Notes: generated from the sequence alone by a model not told the origin. Counted from the stretch's first letter, positions 25,722 to 35,678 are shown. The stretch is 64,000 bases of DNA from Sulfurospirillum diekertiae (GCF_011769985.2 NZ_CP039734.2:1488001-1552000); one strand, 5' to 3'. A program made the numbers and translations.

Positions 25722-27215
25722 ATGAGTATGTTTATTGAAACCCGTGGAAATGATGGTATTAAACCAAACAAAGTTCCCTTTTCATTTGCTATTTTAAACC
25801 CAAGTGCAAGCTTTGGCGGACTTTATGTGCCAGAGAACCTCCCTAAAATTGACACAGACTTTTTAGAGAAGGCTTCAAAAAAAAGCTATAAAGAGATCAC
25901 GCTTGATATTTTAAGACTCTTTAAAATTGACATTGAAGAAGAGGTCATGCAAAAAGCTGTTGCATTGTATGATGCCTTTGATGATGCTAGCGAGCCTACA
26001 CCACTGGTTCAAATTGAAGATGACTTGTTTGTCAATGAACTTTACCATGGTCCAACACGTGCCTTTAAAGATATGGCATTGCAACCTTTTGGCTACATTC
26101 TTTCGCACCTTGCGCAAAAGTTAAACGAGCAGTATCTCATTCTTGCAGCAACCAGCGGCGATACGGGACCTGCCACATTAGATACGTTTGCCAATAAACC
26201 AAATATTAAGGTCGTATGTCTCTATCCTGATGGTGGAACAAGTGATGTCCAACGCCTTCAAATGACCACACAAAAGAGCCCAAATCTCAAAATCATTGGT
26301 ATTCATGGCAATTTTGACGATGCCCAAAATGCGCTCAAACGCTTGCTCGCATCGTCTAGCTTTAAAGAAGCATTGAGTACCAAAAATATTAAACTCAGCG
26401 CTGCTAACTCGGTCAATTTTGGACGTATTATTTTCCAAATCATTTACCATATCTACGCTTATGTCGCCTTGCTCAAACAAAAGAAAGTAGAACTTGGAAA
26501 GCCCTTTTATACGATCATTCCTAGTGGAAACTTTGGTAATGCCTTAGGTGCGTATTATGCGAAAAAAATGGGACTGCCGATTGAGAAAATTTTAATTGCT
26601 TCCAACATTAACAACATTCTTACCGACCTTATCACCACAGGTGTTTATGATCTTCGAAATCGAAGCCTCCTTCAAACAACTTCCCCTGCAATGGACATTT
26701 TGATCTCATCCAACGTAGAGCGTGTTTTGTTTGATAAATTTGGAGCCATTCGTACCAAAGAGCTTATGGAAGACCTTAAAGAAAACAAACTCTATATATT
26801 AAGCAAAGAAGAGTTAGCAAGCTTGCAATCAGATTTTGAAGCCGTTTACTCCGATGATACCTTTGGCAAAGATCAAATCAAACATTATGCCAACCAAGGC
26901 TACATCATGGATCCTCACACAGCAACGTGTCTTAAAGCCTATCAAGAACTCAAAGCCAAACCCCTTCCATGTGTCCTTTGCTCCACAGCTGAATGGACTA
27001 AATTTGCTCCAACGATGCTGAATGCTATTAACCAAAACAGCGTAAAATACAACGATAAAGAGGCACTTGAGGGCATCAGCAATGCTTTACATGTAAAGAT
27101 TCCAAATTGCATCAGCACTCTCTTTAATGAGCCCGTCATTCACGATAAAGTCGTTGCAAAAGAAGGCATTGAGGCAGAAATTTTTAATTTTTTAAATCAT
27201 AAGGCAAGTAAATGA
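25722..27215 (+). CDS. thrC: Threonine synthase
   Basis: PLP enzyme converting O-phosphohomoserine to threonine. At 497 residues it belongs to the long form common in Campylobacterota. The cofactor lysine lies in YHGPTRAFKDMALQ; AATSGDTGPATLD and IPSGNFGNALGAYYAKKMG bind phosphate. The ATG at 25722 follows AGTAAGG. A TTTACATGTAAA copy near the 3' end reads Leu-His-Val-Lys. It overlaps kdsB by 4 bp. Confidence 0.96.
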   Translation: MSMFIETRGNDGIKPNKVPFSFAILNPSASFGGLYVPENLPKIDTDFLEKASKKSYKEITLDILRLFKIDIEEEVMQKAVALYDAFDDASEPTPLVQIEDDLFVNELYHGPTRAFKDMALQPFGYILSHLAQKLNEQYLILAATSGDTGPATLDTFANKPNIKVVCLYPDGGTSDVQRLQMTTQKSPNLKIIGIHGNFDDAQNALKRLLASSSFKEALSTKNIKLSAANSVNFGRIIFQIIYHIYAYVALLKQKKVELGKPFYTIIPSGNFGNALGAYYAKKMGLPIEKILIASNINNILTDLITTGVYDLRNRSLLQTTSPAMDILISSNVERVLFDKFGAIRTKELMEDLKENKLYILSKEELASLQSDFEAVYSDDTFGKDQIKHYANQGYIMDPHTATCLKAYQELKAKPLPCVLCSTAEWTKFAPTMLNAINQNSVKYNDKEALEGISNALHVKIPNCISTLFNEPVIHDKVVAKEGIEAEIFNFLNHKASK

Positions 27216-27916
27216 TCATCATCCCTGCTCGCCTTGCTTCCACACGTTTTCCAGGTAAAATATTAGCCAATATCCATGGGCTTCCGATGGTCATTGCAAC
27301 CGCAAAACGTGTACAAAATCTTGATGATGTTGCCATCGCCGCAGATACGGAAGAAGTCGTTCAACTCGCTTCTGATTATGGGTTTAAAGCCATCCTCACC
27401 TCACAAGATCACCAAAGCGGAACAGATCGTATTAATGAAGCAGCTTCTAAACTCAATCTTTCAGAGAATGAAATTATTGTCAACGTACAAGCCGATGAGC
27501 CATTTATTGAAGAAGCTGTTGTCAAAAGTGTCATTGAGCGAGCGAAAAATACCGACGCGATGATTACTAGCGCGTGTAAGAAGATTGATCTTAACCATGT
27601 AAAAGATCCAAACCTCGTTAAAGTCATTTTAGATATTAACAAAAATGCTATTTATTTTTCCAGAAGTGTGATTCCCTATGACCGTGAAGGTGGATTTGAG
27701 GGCTATTTTGGGCATATTGGTCTTTATGCGTTTCGTAAAAAAGCACTTCAAACCTTTTGTACCCTACCCTATGCACCTCTTGAACATATTGAAAAACTAG
27801 AACAGTTGCGTGCTATTTACCATGGTTACACAATTGCAATGGTGGAAGTGGAAAGTCAAAGTTTCGGAATTGATACGCAAGAAGATTTAGAGCGAGCACT
27901 ACACTTTTTTCAATAA
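27212..27916 (+). CDS. kdsB: 3-deoxy-manno-octulosonate cytidylyltransferase
   Basis: Activates KDO as CMP-KDO for lipopolysaccharide core synthesis. The 234 residues are typical. The nucleotide loop IIIPARLASTRFPGKILA, NVQADEPFIE and the SQDHQSGTDRINEAA region are clear. The start overlaps thrC (ATGA), so expression is probably coupled, and the gene ends in a bidirectional hairpin. With lpxK 2.5 kb upstream it gives this region a lipopolysaccharide theme. Confidence 0.95.
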   Translation: MIIIPARLASTRFPGKILANIHGLPMVIATAKRVQNLDDVAIAADTEEVVQLASDYGFKAILTSQDHQSGTDRINEAASKLNLSENEIIVNVQADEPFIEEAVVKSVIERAKNTDAMITSACKKIDLNHVKDPNLVKVILDINKNAIYFSRSVIPYDREGGFEGYFGHIGLYAFRKKALQTFCTLPYAPLEHIEKLEQLRAIYHGYTIAMVEVESQSFGIDTQEDLERALHFFQ

Positions 27917-27952
27917 ACAATAAAGAGAGCTATGAATCTCTCTTTATTGTTT
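27915..27952. terminator. Bidirectional terminator between kdsB and a minus-strand hypothetical gene
   Basis: A 15-bp perfect stem (AAACAATAAAGAGAG and its complement) with an 8-nt loop overlaps both convergent stop codons. T-rich tails lie on both sides of the stem itself. Confidence 0.85.
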
Positions 27953-28241
27953 AAACGGCTACTTGCTCGAAAGTATCTTTTTCGTGGTCGAAAAGATACG
28001 CTTCCATTGGGTTTTCACCCACTTGAAAAATAATCCTACATGACTCAAAACCCGATTTTTTAAGCCCTTTTTCAACCACTTCTAAGATAAAGGCACGTGT
28101 ACTAAACATATGGGTAGTTGTGTTGCCTTCATAGGCAAATACTTCGTTAGGAATAGGTGTAAAGCCCTCTTTATTGAGATGTTTTTCAAAAACAGTTTTT
28201 TCATTTAAGCCTTCGACTTCGACAATCAAAATAACGTTCAT
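27951..28241 (-). CDS. Conserved hypothetical protein, 96 aa
   Basis: No family recognised. The protein (MNVILIVEVEGLNEKTVFEKHL start) alternates strand and helix segments in a ferredoxin-like pattern, is soluble and has one cysteine. It starts exactly where dsbD ends (adjacent bases), so it is co-transcribed with dsbD as the downstream gene. No catalytic motif is visible. Confidence 0.7.
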   Translation of the reverse strand: MNVILIVEVEGLNEKTVFEKHLNKEGFTPIPNEVFAYEGNTTTHMFSTRAFILEVVEKGLKKSGFESCRIIFQVGENPMEAYLFDHEKDTFEQVAV

Positions 28242-30005
28242 TTAAATTCCTATTTTTTCAAGATGCGCTAAAAATTCATCAGCATTTTTAAACCCAACCA
28301 GACGAAACTCTGCACTCTCTTTACCCTCTTTAAAAAACAAAATGGCAGGAGGACCGTAAATCGTAAAAGCTTTTTGCAAAGCTTTATCTTCTTCACTATT
28401 TTTTGTCACATCCACCTTTAAAAGCGTGAATTTTTCAAGTTTTTCTTTTACACTAGCGTCACTAAAGGTAAACTTTTCGAATTCAACACAATTCACACAC
28501 CAATCAGCATAAAAATCTACCATCACTGGTTTTGGGCTATTTTTAATGGCATTTTCAAGCTCATTTAGATTTTTAACCTTCGTAAAAGAGGAAGAAGATA
28601 ATGATGAAGGCACAGTCAAACTCTCTTTAGCTATAAATTTTTCAAAAGGTGCTAAAGGATTGCTTGCCCCACTTAAAAAGCCAATGAAAAGGGCTACACC
28701 ATATACAAGTATTATAAAGAGAAGGCTTTTAAATATTTTTTGCCACCCTTTTGTATGCTCGTTTAAAGGTTCAAGTGCACCAAAGTAAATCGTAGCGCTA
28801 ATAATCAATACTGCCCACAGAGCCATACTAACAAAGCTTGGGATAATGCGCGAAAGCATCCAGATAGCAACACCTAACAGCATCACACCAAAGAAGACAC
28901 TCACATTTCGCATCCACATGCCAGGACGTGGCATATATTTACCCGCCGTTGTACCCAACAGAAGCAGAGGAATTCCCATGCCAAGACTCATGACAAATAA
29001 AGCACTTCCACCAAGCAAGGCATCACCACTTTGCGAGATGTATATGAGAGCACCAGCAAGAGGTGCTGCCACACAAGGCCCTACAATGAGTGCGGATAAA
29101 AAACCCATAACCGCAATGCCAATAATTCCTTTAGCTTGCGCCTTTCCAGTTTTTTGACTTACTCTATTTTGAATAAAATTTGGCATCTTAATCTCATAAA
29201 AACCAAACATTGAAAGCGCCAAGATAACAAAAACTGCACTAAAAGCACCAATCACCCAAGGGTTCTGCATTGAAACTTGTATGTTCGCACCAAAAAGTGC
29301 TGCAAGGACACCCGCAATCGTGTAAGCCAAAGACATGGCTAAGACATACACTAAAGAGAGTAAAAAACCCTTTTTAGCGTTCATTGACATACTAGGCTGT
29401 GAGACAATAATGGAAGAGAGTATAGGCACCATCGGAAAGACACAGGGTGTTAATGAAAGTAAGAGTCCAAAACCAAAAAAGCTGAGTAAGACAAAAATGA
29501 TATTGTTATTCATAAAACTTTGTGCAATTTCATCTTGTTCTGAGAGAACCGTCTTATTTTGTGCGACAATAAGAGAGGAACCCATAAGATTAAATGTAAA
29601 TTCTTTGGTAAGGGGTTGATAGCAAATACCAAGTTCTGAACAACCTTGATAGGAAAGTTTGAGCGTAAAATTGCCTTTTTTGACCTGATCTTCCAATAAG
29701 CTTTGTGGGACAAAAAGCTCAAAAGACTTTCGTTGCGTTACATAGTCGTGAAAGTTCTCTGATTTAGGTCGTTCAATCCATCCGGTTATATCAACCACTT
29801 TAGGTTGAGTAAGTTCTAATTTGATCTTATCATCGTACATATAAATTTTATCGCCTAAAGCAATACTGATAATAGCACCATGAAGAGTGTGTGTTGCAGT
29901 GACTTTAAAAGCTTCTTCTGGCGTTAAAACCTTTGGCTTTTCGACACCAAAAAGAGAGACCATTAACAAAAAGAACAAAGCAGAATACCGTAAAATATGT
30001 TGCAC
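28242..30005 (-). CDS. dsbD: Thiol:disulfide interchange protein DsbD
   Basis: Carries electrons from cytoplasmic thioredoxin to periplasmic thiol proteins, for example in cytochrome c maturation. The 587 residues show a signal peptide (ILRYSALFFLLMVSLFG), an N-terminal DsbD-alpha domain with a cysteine pair in YQGCSELGICYQ, a central membrane domain (about residues 165-440) containing TPCVFPMVPI and VGPCVAAPLAG with the two reactive cysteines, and a C-terminal thioredoxin domain with DFYADWCVNCVEF. All three cysteine pairs are intact. It is divergent from ppk2. Confidence 0.95.
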   Translation of the reverse strand: MQHILRYSALFFLLMVSLFGVEKPKVLTPEEAFKVTATHTLHGAIISIALGDKIYMYDDKIKLELTQPKVVDITGWIERPKSENFHDYVTQRKSFELFVPQSLLEDQVKKGNFTLKLSYQGCSELGICYQPLTKEFTFNLMGSSLIVAQNKTVLSEQDEIAQSFMNNNIIFVLLSFFGFGLLLSLTPCVFPMVPILSSIIVSQPSMSMNAKKGFLLSLVYVLAMSLAYTIAGVLAALFGANIQVSMQNPWVIGAFSAVFVILALSMFGFYEIKMPNFIQNRVSQKTGKAQAKGIIGIAVMGFLSALIVGPCVAAPLAGALIYISQSGDALLGGSALFVMSLGMGIPLLLLGTTAGKYMPRPGMWMRNVSVFFGVMLLGVAIWMLSRIIPSFVSMALWAVLIISATIYFGALEPLNEHTKGWQKIFKSLLFIILVYGVALFIGFLSGASNPLAPFEKFIAKESLTVPSSLSSSSFTKVKNLNELENAIKNSPKPVMVDFYADWCVNCVEFEKFTFSDASVKEKLEKFTLLKVDVTKNSEEDKALQKAFTIYGPPAILFFKEGKESAEFRLVGFKNADEFLAHLEKIGI

Positions 30006-30120
30006 AAAAGCACCTTTTCTAAAATAATTGTTTATTGTATCAAAGAACTCTAAATGTTTTTTAAATTACAACGATTTTAAGAGTATTATAAAGCATTACA
30101 TGTAAAAGCAGGAGCAGAAT

Positions 30121-31014
30121 ATGGGTAAAAAGAAAAAAGAAAAAATAGTCCTCCAAAATGAAGAACTGATCATGGATAAAGAACCCATAAAAGAGAAAGA
30201 TGACAAAGTCCAAATTTGGGTTAAAAAAAGCGAACTCAAATACGAAAAAGATTTAAAGAGACTTCAAATTGAACTGCTCAAATTCCAAAATCACGTCAAA
30301 GATAAAGGGCTCAAAGTGCTTATTATTATTGAAGGGCGTGATGCTGCGGGGAAAGGTGGAACGATTAAACGTATTACAGAGCACTTAAACCCTAGAGGAG
30401 CTAGAATTGTCGCACTCTCTAAGCCTTCCGATACTGAACGCTCACAATGGTATTTCCAGCGTTATACAGAGCACCTACCTTCTGCTGGAGAAATCGTACT
30501 GTTTGATAGATCATGGTATAACAGGGCTGGTGTTGAGCCTGTCATGGGATTTTGTACCCAAGAAGAGCATAAAGAATTTTTGCGTGAAGTTCCCAAATTT
30601 GAAACCATGATCGCAAATGCAGGCATCATCTTTTTCAAATTCTATTTTTCAGTGGGTAAAGAAGAGCAAGCCAAACGTTTTAAAGAGCGCAAAACAGACC
30701 CTCTCAAACAGTTTAAACTCTCTCCCGTAGATGAGAAATCACAAGAACTATGGGATCAATATACGGTTGCAAAATACTCCATGCTTTTAGCTTCTAACAA
30801 TCCTAAATGCCCATGGACCATTATTCTCTCTGACGATAAGAAAAAAGCGAGGATTAACACCATTCGACATATCTTGCAAAATGTTGATTACCCCGATAAA
30901 ATCAAGAAAAAACACTTAGCAACCGACAACTCTATTGTACGTTCAGGTAAGCAAGAGATAGAGATTATGGAAAAAAGCTTACCAAGCGAAAACTTGTCTC
31001 ACTTGAATGGATAA
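30121..31014 (+). CDS. ppk2: Polyphosphate kinase 2
   Basis: Transfers phosphate between polyphosphate and nucleotides. The 297 residues form a single PPK2 domain: Walker A in IEGRDAAGKGGTIKRI, the lid segment PSDTERSQWYFQRYTEHLP and Walker B in GEIVLFDRSWYNRAGVE. The first 35 residues are very lysine- and glutamate-rich and probably disordered. Single-domain members often prefer one of GDP, ADP or AMP, which the sequence does not settle. AGGAGCAGAAT precedes the ATG; a palindrome copy lies 16 bp upstream of the start and another just past the stop. Confidence 0.93.
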   Translation: MGKKKKEKIVLQNEELIMDKEPIKEKDDKVQIWVKKSELKYEKDLKRLQIELLKFQNHVKDKGLKVLIIIEGRDAAGKGGTIKRITEHLNPRGARIVALSKPSDTERSQWYFQRYTEHLPSAGEIVLFDRSWYNRAGVEPVMGFCTQEEHKEFLREVPKFETMIANAGIIFFKFYFSVGKEEQAKRFKERKTDPLKQFKLSPVDEKSQELWDQYTVAKYSMLLASNNPKCPWTIILSDDKKKARINTIRHILQNVDYPDKIKKKHLATDNSIVRSGKQEIEIMEKSLPSENLSHLNG

Positions 31015-31038
31015 GCTTTACATGTAAAAAGGTTTGAG

Positions 31039-32070
31039 CTAGCGTAAGTGTTTGATGAGGAGTTTAATATAGTCTATATCAAGCTTATTTTTAGACTCTT
31101 CTTGAATTAAGGATAAAGCATTGTAGGTACTGTAAGCACCTCTGTAAGGTTTTAGTGTAATCAAGGCATCAAATATATCGCAAATAGCAATAATTTTTTC
31201 AAATGAACTGATACGAGAACTATCAATTCCACGAGGATAACCACTTCCATCTAACCTCTCATGATGCTCTTTGATTGCATTAATGACAATTCTATCTTTT
31301 AAGCCACTGCGTTTGACTAATGTGACACTCGCGTCAACATGTGTCTGAATTTTTTTAATTTCACTCTCACTCAAAAAATCAGGCTTATTCAACAATTCAT
31401 CATCTATCTCATATTTACCAATGTCGTGTAAAATTGCACCTAATACTAATTTTTTCTGATCCGTCATATCAATGCCAATTTGGCTTCCAAGAATCGAAGC
31501 AAAAAAAGCAACTTTAATGCAATGCGCGGATAAGGAATCTTTTTCATCTAAAAAGTCATTGAATTTTGAGAGTGTCACACGTTCTTGATTGACGACAAAC
31601 ACCAACTCTTCTGCTAAAATATCAATTGCTTCTATCGGGAGATATTTTTCTTCTTTATCCTTGATCCAGGCATCAAAAAGAGATTTAGAATGTGTATATA
31701 TCAGTTTTAATTTTTCAGTGATAGCTTGAGTTTTTAATACAATCTTATGAATATCAATACAATTTTTGACAGCTTCATCAAAACTATACAGCGTATCTTC
31801 TTCGGATACATTCCCTATTTTATGAATAGTTTCATCATGATATACCTTGTACTTTGGATAACTCTTATTTTCTACATAAATTTGCAAATCGGGGTTACTT
31901 AGCTTTTGATATATCTCTTCGTTTAAAAAAGTCCCACTTTCGATTAAAATGACAAAGCCATTGAATCGTTGAATGTAGCAATCAAAAGCCAAGACCGTTC
32001 CACGTCTAAAAGCCCTATTATCTATCGGAGTAAATCCATGATTTAAAAATATTTTAACTACTTTGCTCAT
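31039..32070 (-). CDS. HD-GYP domain protein (probable cyclic di-GMP phosphodiesterase)
   Basis: A 343-residue protein. The first 170 residues have no known domain and no membrane helix. The rest is HD-GYP: LGAILHDIGKYEID holds the HD pair, HVDAS gives a further ligand, and EHHERLDGSGYPRG has the complete GYP signature. These are the features of enzymes that degrade cyclic di-GMP to GMP. It may oppose the two GGDEF proteins of the window, though they are not adjacent. It stands alone. Confidence 0.87.
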   Translation of the reverse strand: MSKVVKIFLNHGFTPIDNRAFRRGTVLAFDCYIQRFNGFVILIESGTFLNEEIYQKLSNPDLQIYVENKSYPKYKVYHDETIHKIGNVSEEDTLYSFDEAVKNCIDIHKIVLKTQAITEKLKLIYTHSKSLFDAWIKDKEEKYLPIEAIDILAEELVFVVNQERVTLSKFNDFLDEKDSLSAHCIKVAFFASILGSQIGIDMTDQKKLVLGAILHDIGKYEIDDELLNKPDFLSESEIKKIQTHVDASVTLVKRSGLKDRIVINAIKEHHERLDGSGYPRGIDSSRISSFEKIIAICDIFDALITLKPYRGAYSTYNALSLIQEESKNKLDIDYIKLLIKHLR

Positions 32071-32200
32071 AACACGATACCTTAACCATTCACTCTTCAG
32101 CGCATTTCTATTTTTTGATGGCAGCTATTATATCATGCAAAAATGAAATAAATAGGATTATTTGTTTTGTTGAAAATAATGAAAGGGAAAGAACTTCTCC

Positions 32201-32232
32201 TAGCCGCATTTACTTACGTATAAATACGGCTA
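32201..32232 (-). terminator. Hairpin after dnaK
   Basis: TAGCCGTATTTA and TAAATGCGGCTA on the minus strand pair over 12 positions, with one G-T pair, around an 8-nt loop, 22 bp after the dnaK stop. Only a weak T-rich stretch (TTCTTT) follows, so it may protect the 3' end rather than terminate. Confidence 0.6.
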
Positions 32233-32253
32233 AGATAGTAAAAAAAGAGGTTA

Positions 32254-34140
32254 TTATTCTACTTCAGCGTCGATGACATCGTCATCTTTTTTAGCTTTTG
32301 GTTTTTCACCGCCAGCGGCACCCGCTTCACCTTGATCTTTTTTGTACATTGCTTCCGCAAGTTTATGGCTCGCTTCGCTTAGAGATTTGACTTTTGCATC
32401 GATTTGCTCTTTTGTTGCACTCTCGTTTGCAAGAACTTCTTTAAGTGCTTTAAGCTCTGCTTCGATTTTTGTTTTCTCCTCAGCACTGATGGCATCGCCC
32501 ATTTCGCCTAACGATTTTTCTGTTTGGTGAGCAAGTGCATCGGCTTGATTTCTAGCATCAACCGCTTCTTTACGTTTTTTGTCTTCTTCTTTGTGAAGTT
32601 CAGCATCTTTAACCATTTTCTCGATTTCAGCGTCATCCAATCCTGAACTACCAGAGATTTTGATCTCTTGTGCTTTTCCTGTTGCTTTATCTTTAGCAGA
32701 AACCGTCAAAATACCATTTGCATCGATGTCAAACGCAACTTCGATTTGTGGTACACCACGAGGGGCTGGTGGAATGCTTTCAAGATTGAACTGACCGAGT
32801 GACTTGTTATCTCTTGCAAACTCACGCTCACCTTGAAGCGCATGAATGGTAACCGCAGGTTGGTTATCTTCCGCAGTTGAGAACACTTGAGATTTTTTAA
32901 CAGGAATCGTTGTACCTTTTTCAATGAGTTTCGTCATGACACCACCCAAAGTCTCAATACCAAGGCTTAGAGGCGTAACATCTAAAAGAAGAATATCTTT
33001 GACATCACCCTTAATAACGGCACCTTGAATTGCTGCACCAATGGCGACAACTTCATCAGGGTTCACAGATTTATTAAGATCTTTTTCAAAGAATTCTTTG
33101 ACTTTTTGTTGAACCAAAGGAACACGCGTTGAACCACCGACCATAACGATCTCTTTAATTTCAGCTTTTTTTAAATCAGAGTCATTAACAACTTCTTTGA
33201 TTTTTTTAATCGTAAGTGCAACTAAATCTTCAATCATAGATTCAAATTTAGCACGAGTCAATTTTTTAACCAAGTGTTTAGGACCGGTTGCATCCGCTGT
33301 GATAAATGGTAAGTTAACTTCTGTCTCATTGGAAGATGAAAGCTCTTTTTTCGCATTTTCAGCTGCTTCTTTAAGACGTTGAAGTGCCATAACATCTGAT
33401 TTAAGATCAATACCATTGTCGTTTTTAAATTCAGAAACCAACCAGTCAATCAATCTATTATCAAAGTCATCACCACCTAAGAAGGCGTCACCACCAGTTG
33501 CTAAAACTTCAACAACATTATCACCTGTTTCAAGTACCGTAACGTCAAATGTTCCACCACCCAAGTCATAAACAACAATTTTCTCAGCTTCTTTTTTATC
33601 CAATCCGTAAGACAAAGCCGCTGCTGTTGGCTCGTTGATAATACGAAGAACGTTCAAGCCTGCAATCGTACCTGCTTCTTTGGTTGCTTTTCTTTGGCTA
33701 TCATTAAAGTACGCAGGAACAGTGATGACCGCGTCTGTTACTTCTTCACCAAGATACGCCTCAGCATCTTCTTTAAGTTTCATCAACACTTTTGCGCTGA
33801 TCTCTTGTGGCGTGTACACTTTACCATCGATTTCAATCGCACATGCGCCGTTTCTATCAACAATAGCATACGGAAGACGTTTTTTAGCTTCAATCGTTTT
33901 CTCTTCATTACTCATAAGACCCATAATTCTTTTAATAGAATAAATGGTTCTCTTTGGATTGGTGACTGCTTGACGTTTTGCTGTATCACCAACTAAAACC
34001 TCTTCTTTATCGGTAAATGCAACAACAGATGGGGTTGTGTTTTTACCCTCTTTATTAGGAATAACTTTACTCTCACCGCGCTCATAGACAGAGACACATG
34101 AGTTTGTGGTTCCTAGATCAATACCAATTACTTTTCCCAT
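32254..34140 (-). CDS. dnaK: Molecular chaperone DnaK (Hsp70)
   Basis: ATP-dependent chaperone working with DnaJ/CbpA and GrpE. The 628 residues are full length: [15 protein letters not shown] at the start, [14 protein letters not shown] and [11 protein letters not shown] in the ATPase domain, the hydrophobic [18 protein letters not shown] linker, then the substrate and lid domains. The C-terminus [10 protein letters not shown] is the conserved EEVD-like tail. It is third in hrcA-grpE-dnaK, with a 101-bp gap after grpE that may hold its own promoter or a processing site. Confidence 0.98.
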   Translation of the reverse strand: MGKVIGIDLGTTNSCVSVYERGESKVIPNKEGKNTTPSVVAFTDKEEVLVGDTAKRQAVTNPKRTIYSIKRIMGLMSNEEKTIEAKKRLPYAIVDRNGACAIEIDGKVYTPQEISAKVLMKLKEDAEAYLGEEVTDAVITVPAYFNDSQRKATKEAGTIAGLNVLRIINEPTAAALSYGLDKKEAEKIVVYDLGGGTFDVTVLETGDNVVEVLATGGDAFLGGDDFDNRLIDWLVSEFKNDNGIDLKSDVMALQRLKEAAENAKKELSSSNETEVNLPFITADATGPKHLVKKLTRAKFESMIEDLVALTIKKIKEVVNDSDLKKAEIKEIVMVGGSTRVPLVQQKVKEFFEKDLNKSVNPDEVVAIGAAIQGAVIKGDVKDILLLDVTPLSLGIETLGGVMTKLIEKGTTIPVKKSQVFSTAEDNQPAVTIHALQGEREFARDNKSLGQFNLESIPPAPRGVPQIEVAFDIDANGILTVSAKDKATGKAQEIKISGSSGLDDAEIEKMVKDAELHKEEDKKRKEAVDARNQADALAHQTEKSLGEMGDAISAEEKTKIEAELKALKEVLANESATKEQIDAKVKSLSEASHKLAEAMYKKDQGEAGAAGGEKPKAKKDDDVIDAEVE

Positions 34141-34241
34141 TTTTTATCCTTTGATTTTTATTTTTACTATTTTTTAAATGCGAACAGAGTCCATCTTCAA
34201 TTCATTACACTAAAGCACAACCTAACGGTCGTATTTTAATT

Positions 34242-34808
34242 TTATTTGACGATACTCACCATTGCTGGTCTTAAAATACGATCTTTAATCTTGTAACCCT
34301 TTTGGAAAACCTGTAAAATCTCGCCACTATTTTTCTCCGCGCTTTCTAATTGCATAACGGCTTCATGGAAATTTGGATCAAATGTTCCATCAATCGCAAC
34401 CAATTCAACACCGTGTTTTTCAAACGCTTTGCGAAATTGATCAATCGTAAGGCCTAAACCCTCTTTAACTTTTTCTAAAAGCTCACCACTCTCAATCTCT
34501 GTGTTACTTCCTGCCAAAATTGCCATTTCTAAAGAGTCAATGACAGGTAAAAGGTCCCGTGCAAACACCTCGTGTGCATACGAAATGGCTTGCATTTTCT
34601 CTTTTTCCAAACGTCGTTTCATATTGTCGAAATCAGCATTTGCTCGTAAATATCTATCTTCAAGTTCGGCAACTTTAGATTGGAGTTCTTCGAGTTCACT
34701 TTTTTGCTCACATTCGCATTCGTCGTCTTCTTGAGGCTCTGAACACTCAGGAACGATCTCAGCAGAAACATCAGAGACACCCTGTTCCTCTTTTAATTTT
34801 TCATCCAC
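34242..34808 (-). CDS. grpE: Nucleotide exchange factor GrpE
   Basis: Releases ADP from DnaK. The 188 residues begin with an acidic, cysteine-containing stretch of about 35 residues (ECSEPQEDDECECEQ), then the long dimerising coiled coil (SELEELQSKVAELEDRYLRANADF) and the C-terminal beta domain ending PAMVSIVK. The cysteine-rich acidic start is unusual for GrpE and might form disulfides or bind metal. It lies 3 bp after hrcA. Confidence 0.96.
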   Translation of the reverse strand: MDEKLKEEQGVSDVSAEIVPECSEPQEDDECECEQKSELEELQSKVAELEDRYLRANADFDNMKRRLEKEKMQAISYAHEVFARDLLPVIDSLEMAILAGSNTEIESGELLEKVKEGLGLTIDQFRKAFEKHGVELVAIDGTFDPNFHEAVMQLESAEKNSGEILQVFQKGYKIKDRILRPAMVSIVK

Positions 34809-34811
34809 GTT

Positions 34812-35615
34812 TTACTCCTTCACTTGATTAAAGAACTCTTCGAAATCACTCTCAATGCGACCAAAGCAGAAAAAATCTACTGTTGTATCTTCATCTTTGA
34901 GTTGTGCTTTTTGTTTGATTGCCATGCATCCTTGAGGAACAAAGCCATCAAAGTAGAGTCCATCGGTAATAGATTCTACAAAATGAAGCGTTTGAAACCG
35001 TTGGATAAACGCCTCATTTTGGAGTTCTTGTGCAATAGAGTACATTTCTTTCTCCCCTTCTCTCAAAATGGGTGCTTGGGAAAAAATAGCTGAGAGTTTT
35101 TCATGCAACTCATACAATCCTACTTGTGCTGAGATATCTTTGAGTTCGCGCATTTGACAGCCAACGAGTCGTTGTAAAAACTGCTCCACTTTAGCGTTAA
35201 ACTTTAAAACAACCTCATGTTCATCAAAGACTAAAATCAAAAAACGATTCTGCACCGTTACTAACTCCTTAAAAGGAGAATTGGCAGTTTTTTCAACAAT
35301 ACAAAAAAGATTGTGTTCGTGAGATGAGCGTTTAATTTTATCAATATTTTTAATTTCTAAAGGATGCGTTGGATCCAATTTTTCTTGCCAATATCCCATT
35401 AAAGCACGATGTGTTGGCACGCGGCCACCGCTTACATGTAATTGCTCAAGTGAACCCACATCAGAGAGCTTTTTAAAATAAATACGTATGGTTGAAGGAG
35501 AGATACCTAATGTCATCTTCATCTGTAATTCTAAAGATCCAATAGGCATTCTTGATTTAAGATAAGTTTGAATAATAGCATCTAAAATCAACTCTTGCTT
35601 CGAAAGTTTTTTCAT
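34812..35615 (-). CDS. hrcA: Heat-inducible transcription repressor HrcA
   Basis: Represses heat-shock operons by binding CIRCE. The start was placed at the ATG at 35615 (MKKLSKQELILDAI) with AAGAG eight bases upstream; the GTG three codons earlier lies inside the CIRCE half-site with no spacing for a ribosome site. The N-terminal winged helix (MPIGSLELQMKMTLGISPSTIRIYFKKL) is clear. At 267 residues it is shorter than Bacillus HrcA (about 340), as in Helicobacter and Campylobacter. One palindrome copy reads Leu-His-Val-Ser. Confidence 0.93.
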   Translation of the reverse strand: MKKLSKQELILDAIIQTYLKSRMPIGSLELQMKMTLGISPSTIRIYFKKLSDVGSLEQLHVSGGRVPTHRALMGYWQEKLDPTHPLEIKNIDKIKRSSHEHNLFCIVEKTANSPFKELVTVQNRFLILVFDEHEVVLKFNAKVEQFLQRLVGCQMRELKDISAQVGLYELHEKLSAIFSQAPILREGEKEMYSIAQELQNEAFIQRFQTLHFVESITDGLYFDGFVPQGCMAIKQKAQLKDEDTTVDFFCFGRIESDFEEFFNQVKE

Positions 35616-35617
35616 TT

Positions 35618-35644
35618 TTAGCACTCTTAATGTTTAATTGCTGA
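35618..35644 (-). promoter_or_regulatory. CIRCE operator (one degenerate half)
   Basis: TTAGCACTC is perfect, followed by 9 bp and AATTGCTGA, which matches 6 of 9 positions of GAGTGCTAA. It lies between the -10 box and the hrcA start and covers the expected transcription start, as expected for autorepression by HrcA. Confidence 0.8.
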
Positions 35645-35648
35645 AGAA

Positions 35649-35678
35649 ATTATACAACATTGAGTGTATTGATGTCAA
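35649..35678 (-). promoter_or_regulatory. Promoter of hrcA-grpE-dnaK
   Basis: On the minus strand TTGACA (35678-35673), an 18-bp spacer and TATAAT (35654-35649): both boxes match the sigma-70 consensus fully. The start point would fall in the CIRCE right half. So heat control here is by repression, not by an alternative sigma factor. Confidence 0.8.

Noticed and set aside
33635-33996. Long open frames opposite dnaK, and similar ones opposite hemA, valS, ligA and dsbD
   Set aside because: They have no ribosome sites and their lengths follow from the codon use of the real genes on the opposite strand.
34141-34241. A separate CIRCE or promoter in the grpE-dnaK gap
   Set aside because: No TTAGCACTC half-site and no convincing -35/-10 pair were seen; the gap is T-rich only.
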